The position numbers and the translations under genes were made by a program. From positions 379-9,249 of the forward strand of contig JAGRMP010000467.1 of the NCBI GenBank assembly GCA_020441225.1: a stretch of 8,871 nucleotides of DNA, read 5' to 3'. The notes under the pieces were generated by a model. It saw nothing but the letters and a program-made list of their open reading frames with translations. It did no database searches and had not been told where the DNA came from. The stretch is from Maritimibacter sp. (GTDB lineage Bacteria; Pseudomonadota; Alphaproteobacteria; Rhodobacterales; Rhodobacteraceae). Of this stretch, positions 6,721 through 8,871 are shown one piece after another (positions within the stretch are counted from its first letter, which is position 1; each line of letters starts with the position of its first letter).

Positions 6721-7653
6721 ATGACCGAACACGCGATCGAAATCCGGAACCTGCACAAGACCTATGCGGGCAACAAGCGGACCGGCCCGAAAGAGGCGCT
6801 CAAGGGGATCGACCTGACGATCCCGCAAGGGTCGGTGTTCGGCCTGCTGGGTCCGAACGGCGCGGGCAAATCGACGCTGATCAACATCATGGCCGGGCTG
6901 GTGGTGAAAACCACGGGCAAGGTGCGGATCTGGGGCTTCGACCAGGACGAGAACCCGCGACAGTCCCGCGCGGCGATCGGGGTGATGCCGCAAGAGCTGA
7001 ACATCGACCCCTATTTCACCCCGCGCGAGGCGCTCGAGGTGCAGGCAGGTCTTTACGGTGTGCCGAAATCCGAACGCCGCACCGATGAAATCCTCGCCCT
7101 GATCGGCCTCACCGACAAGGCCGAGTCCTATGCCCGCACCCTCAGCGGCGGCATGCGGCGGCGCCTGCTGCTGGGCAAGGCGCTGGTGCATGGCCCGCAG
7201 GTGCTGGTCCTCGACGAACCCACCGCCGGGGTCGATATCGAATTGCGGCAAATGCTGTGGGACAATGTGCGCATGCTCAACCGGCAGGGGATGACGATCA
7301 TCCTGACCACGCATTACCTCGAGGAAGCGCAAGCGATGTGCGACGAGATCGCGATCATCGACCGGGGTGATCTGATCATCCGCGACACCACCGACTCGAT
7401 CCTTGCCCGGATGGACGCAAAGACGCTGCTGGTGCGCCCCGCTTTGCCGGTCGCCGCCGTCACCCTCCCCGAGGGCGTCACGCGTGAGGACCGGGGCGAT
7501 GGCTGGCTGGTCTTCACCTACCCGCGCAGCCGGGTCGGCGCGGGCCAGATCCTGACGGCGCTGTCGGCGGCGGGGGTGGATGTCGTGGACCTCTCGACCA
7601 CCGAACCCGACCTCGAGGATGCGTTCCTCGCCCTGACCCGCAGCCACCACTGA
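6721..7653 (+). CDS. ABC-2 type transporter ATP-binding protein
   Basis: A 310-residue nucleotide-binding subunit of an ABC exporter of the YadG/CcmA/NodI-like class. Visible motifs are Walker A GPNGAGKS (44-51), Q-loop Q91, signature LSGGM (141-145), Walker B VLVLDEP (161-167), D-loop AGVD (169-172) and switch H198. The C-terminal ~85 residues form the accessory tail usual in ABC-2 ATPases, with EPDLEDAFL near the end. The ATG at 6721 has AGGAG 4 bases upstream; an upstream in-frame start would overlap the divergent zinc-finger gene. Such ATPases normally pair with an ABC-2 membrane permease encoded next door, but the next gene is on the opposite strand and of another family. The permease must lie outside the window, or this ATPase works alone. 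Substrate unknown. Confidence 0.93.
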   Translation: MTEHAIEIRNLHKTYAGNKRTGPKEALKGIDLTIPQGSVFGLLGPNGAGKSTLINIMAGLVVKTTGKVRIWGFDQDENPRQSRAAIGVMPQELNIDPYFTPREALEVQAGLYGVPKSERRTDEILALIGLTDKAESYARTLSGGMRRRLLLGKALVHGPQVLVLDEPTAGVDIELRQMLWDNVRMLNRQGMTIILTTHYLEEAQAMCDEIAIIDRGDLIIRDTTDSILARMDAKTLLVRPALPVAAVTLPEGVTREDRGDGWLVFTYPRSRVGAGQILTALSAAGVDVVDLSTTEPDLEDAFLALTRSHH

Positions 7654-7699
7654 CGCACGCAGGGCGCGGCGCGCGGCCACCCTGGCCCTTCGCGTCCCT

Positions 7700-7727
7700 T
7701 TCATCTTGCCTGAAATACTCTGGGGGA
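7700..7727 (-). repeat. Dispersed GAGTATTT..GGCAAGATGAA motif, copy 2
   Basis: The plus strand reads TTCATCTTGCC TG AAATACTC TGGGGG, the complement of the copy at 5342-5372 with a few changes. It lies in the gap between the convergent ABC and DUF1285 genes. It follows the DUF1285 stop by about 50-78 bases, in the same orientation relative to that gene as copy 1 has to the pirin gene. Confidence 0.6.
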
Positions 7728-7742
7728 TGAGCCCGCAGGGCG

Positions 7743-7766
7743 AAGGGGGCAACGCCCCCTTTTCTG
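7743..7766 (+). terminator. Rho-independent terminator after the ABC ATPase gene
   Basis: AAGGGGGC (7743-7750) pairs with GCCCCCTT (7754-7761) across a 3-base loop AAC, and the T tract continues into TTCTGT. It lies about 90 bases past the ABC stop. A second small hairpin, GCCC-GCA-GGGC, lies just before it at 7731-7741. The stem is symmetrical, so it may also act on the convergent DUF1285 transcript. Confidence 0.7.
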
Positions 7767-7777
7767 TATCTGGCCCG

Positions 7778-8383
7778 TCAGCCCAATTGATCCGACGGGA
7801 TCACCGGAAAGAACACGCCGCCCGACCAGAGCCCGAACCAGCGCGCGCCCTCGTGCCACTCGTGCGCGCCCAGATCGACCAGCCGGTAAAAGCTCTTGCG
7901 GTCGATCAGCGCCTCCAGCCCGGCGCGGATCATCACATAGGGGGCGGGTTCGCCGGTTTCGGCGTCGCGCGTCACGCGGATCGGGTTGTCCGGCCCCGCC
8001 GCGGCGAAATCCCCGACATTGGTCTCGAAGGTCAGCAGCTGACCGTGCCCGTGTCCCTGGCGGGTGAAGTCCACCGCCACGAAGGGCGCGTCATCGACGG
8101 TGATGCCGACCTTCTCGACCGGCGTGACCAGGAAATACTTGCCGTCTTCTCGTTTCAGGATCGTTGAAAACAGCCGCACCAAGGGCGCGCGGCCAATCGG
8201 TGTGCCCAGATAGAACCATGTTCCGTCGCGCGCGATGCGGATGTCCAGATCGCCGCAATACGGCGGGTTCCACAGGTGAACGGGCGGCAGACCGCCCTTT
8301 TTCGCGGCTTTCTGCGCCGAAGCGGCCAGCGTGTCGGCGCTGGGTTTTCCGGCCGGGGGGGTCACATTGTCTTGTGGGGCCAT
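7778..8383 (-). CDS. DUF1285 domain-containing protein
   Basis: A 201-residue protein matching, from memory, the conserved DUF1285 family of proteobacteria. The first ~30 residues are a polar Ala/Lys-rich lead. The recognisable core runs from GLPPVHLWNP (31-40) through CGDLDIRIARDGTWFYLGTPIGR (43-65) and VTPVEKVGI (86-94) to about 198. No signal peptide or membrane segment is visible, so it is probably cytoplasmic. The family's biochemical role is not established to my knowledge, so no function is assigned. The ATG at 8383 has only a weak GGA-containing ribosome site 8 bases upstream. It is divergent from moxR, an arrangement I recall as common in Rhodobacterales. Confidence 0.88.
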   Translation of the reverse strand: MAPQDNVTPPAGKPSADTLAASAQKAAKKGGLPPVHLWNPPYCGDLDIRIARDGTWFYLGTPIGRAPLVRLFSTILKREDGKYFLVTPVEKVGITVDDAPFVAVDFTRQGHGHGQLLTFETNVGDFAAAGPDNPIRVTRDAETGEPAPYVMIRAGLEALIDRKSFYRLVDLGAHEWHEGARWFGLWSGGVFFPVIPSDQLG

Positions 8384-8488
8384 GCAATTTATCCAACTTG
8401 CTCTGGGCGAAGGGGTTCATGCTGACATATAACCGGCTTGGACACAAAGACACGCCCCAGGCGTATGCATTCCCCGAGGAGACCGCCG
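8384..8488. promoter_or_regulatory. Divergent intergenic region, DUF1285 / moxR
   Basis: A 105-bp gap, more AT-rich than its surroundings, between divergent genes. TATAAC at 8428-8433 (plus strand) resembles a -10 box, but I find no good -35 at 16-18 bases from it. GAGGAG at 8476-8481 is the moxR ribosome site, 7 bases before its ATG. No operator is evident. Confidence 0.4.
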
Positions 8489-8871
8489 ATGACCGAATCC
8501 CTGGTTCCCGCGATCGAGGCGCTGGGCGCCCGTCTGGCCGAAGCCCGCGCCGCCATCGCACCGCGTTTCATCGGTCAGGAAACGGTGGTCGACCTGTCGC
8601 TGACCGCGCTCTTGTCGGGCGGGCATGCGTTGCTGGTTGGCCTGCCGGGGCTGGGCAAGACGCGGCTGGTCGATACGCTGGCCAAGGTGATGGGGCTGGG
8701 GTCGAACCGGATCCAGTTTACACCCGACCTGATGCCCGCCGATATCCTGGGCTCCGAGGTGCTGGAAACCGACGCCGACGGTCGCCGCGCCTTTCGCTTT
8801 ATCGAAGGGCCGGTGTTCTGCCAGTTGCTGATGGCCGACGAGATCAACCGCGCCAGCCCTCGCACCCAGTC
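8489..8871 (+). CDS. MoxR family AAA+ ATPase, partial at 3' end
   Basis: The first 127 codons of a MoxR-type AAA+ ATPase; the frame runs off the window, so about 200 residues are missing. The sequence begins MTESLVPAIEALGARL. It has Walker A GLPGLGKT at 51-58, the MoxR-typical FTPDLMPADILGSEVL stretch at 77-92, and Walker B plus following residues LLMADEINRASPRTQ at 113-127. MoxR ATPases act as chaperones in maturing or assembling protein complexes, usually with a DUF58 / von Willebrand A-domain protein encoded just downstream, which would lie beyond 8871. The ATG at 8489 has GAGGAG 7 bases upstream. Confidence 0.93.
   Translation, partial: MTESLVPAIEALGARLAEARAAIAPRFIGQETVVDLSLTALLSGGHALLVGLPGLGKTRLVDTLAKVMGLGSNRIQFTPDLMPADILGSEVLETDADGRRAFRFIEGPVFCQLLMADEINRASPRTQ

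Noticed and set aside
5234..6724. A 496-codon plus-strand frame across pirin and the zinc-finger gene
   Set aside because: It is antisense to two well-supported genes with conserved metal ligands, and its product shows no domain and biased composition.
6607..7752. A 381-codon minus-strand frame opposite the ABC ATPase
   Set aside because: The opposite strand has every ABC motif and a good ribosome site; this frame reads as a low-information shadow.
1..8871. tRNA, rRNA, CRISPR array, insertion sequence or integrase attachment site at the NRPS/polA junction
   Set aside because: No cloverleaf, spaced direct repeats, transposase frame, terminal inverted repeats or target-site duplication could be seen by reading both strands.

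Overview
The window is GC-rich throughout. Its housekeeping genes (a zf-CHCC zinc-finger protein, a DUF1285 protein, a MoxR ATPase and the 5' part of polA) look like those of a Rhodobacterales (Roseobacter-group) alphaproteobacterium. That assignment rests on recalled protein similarity and gene order, not on a search.

Layout. Positions 1-3048 (+) hold the 3' end of a non-ribosomal peptide synthetase (NRPS) gene: a condensation domain cut by the window edge, an adenylation domain whose pocket residues read as glycine-type, and a terminal carrier domain with no thioesterase. Facing it across a 111-bp gap with a strong hairpin is the most striking gene, 3160-5247 (-). Its N-terminal ~297 residues are a complete-looking DNA polymerase I 5'-3' nuclease (FEN) domain. 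After an Ala/Pro linker the same frame continues into an NRPS carrier domain, a proline-rich spacer and a thioesterase-like alpha/beta-hydrolase domain. The 3'-5' exonuclease and polymerase parts of Pol I are absent from this gene and from the window.

To the right lie a pirin (-), a small zf-CHCC protein (-), a divergent ABC-2-type ATPase (+) without a permease in the window, a DUF1285 protein (-) and the start of a moxR gene (+) that leaves the window at 8871. Two copies of a short dispersed motif lie downstream of the pirin and DUF1285 stop codons in the same relative orientation.

Interpretation. The simplest reading is that an NRPS gene island abuts a broken polA locus. The polA 5' end (its start, Shine-Dalgarno sequence and nuclease domain) is joined in frame to the carrier-thioesterase end of an assembly line. 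The terminal NRPS module has no release domain, so the fused carrier-thioesterase could serve it in trans. That is inference. The join falls in a 29-bp stretch made only of G and C, so an assembly or cloning chimera has to be excluded first.
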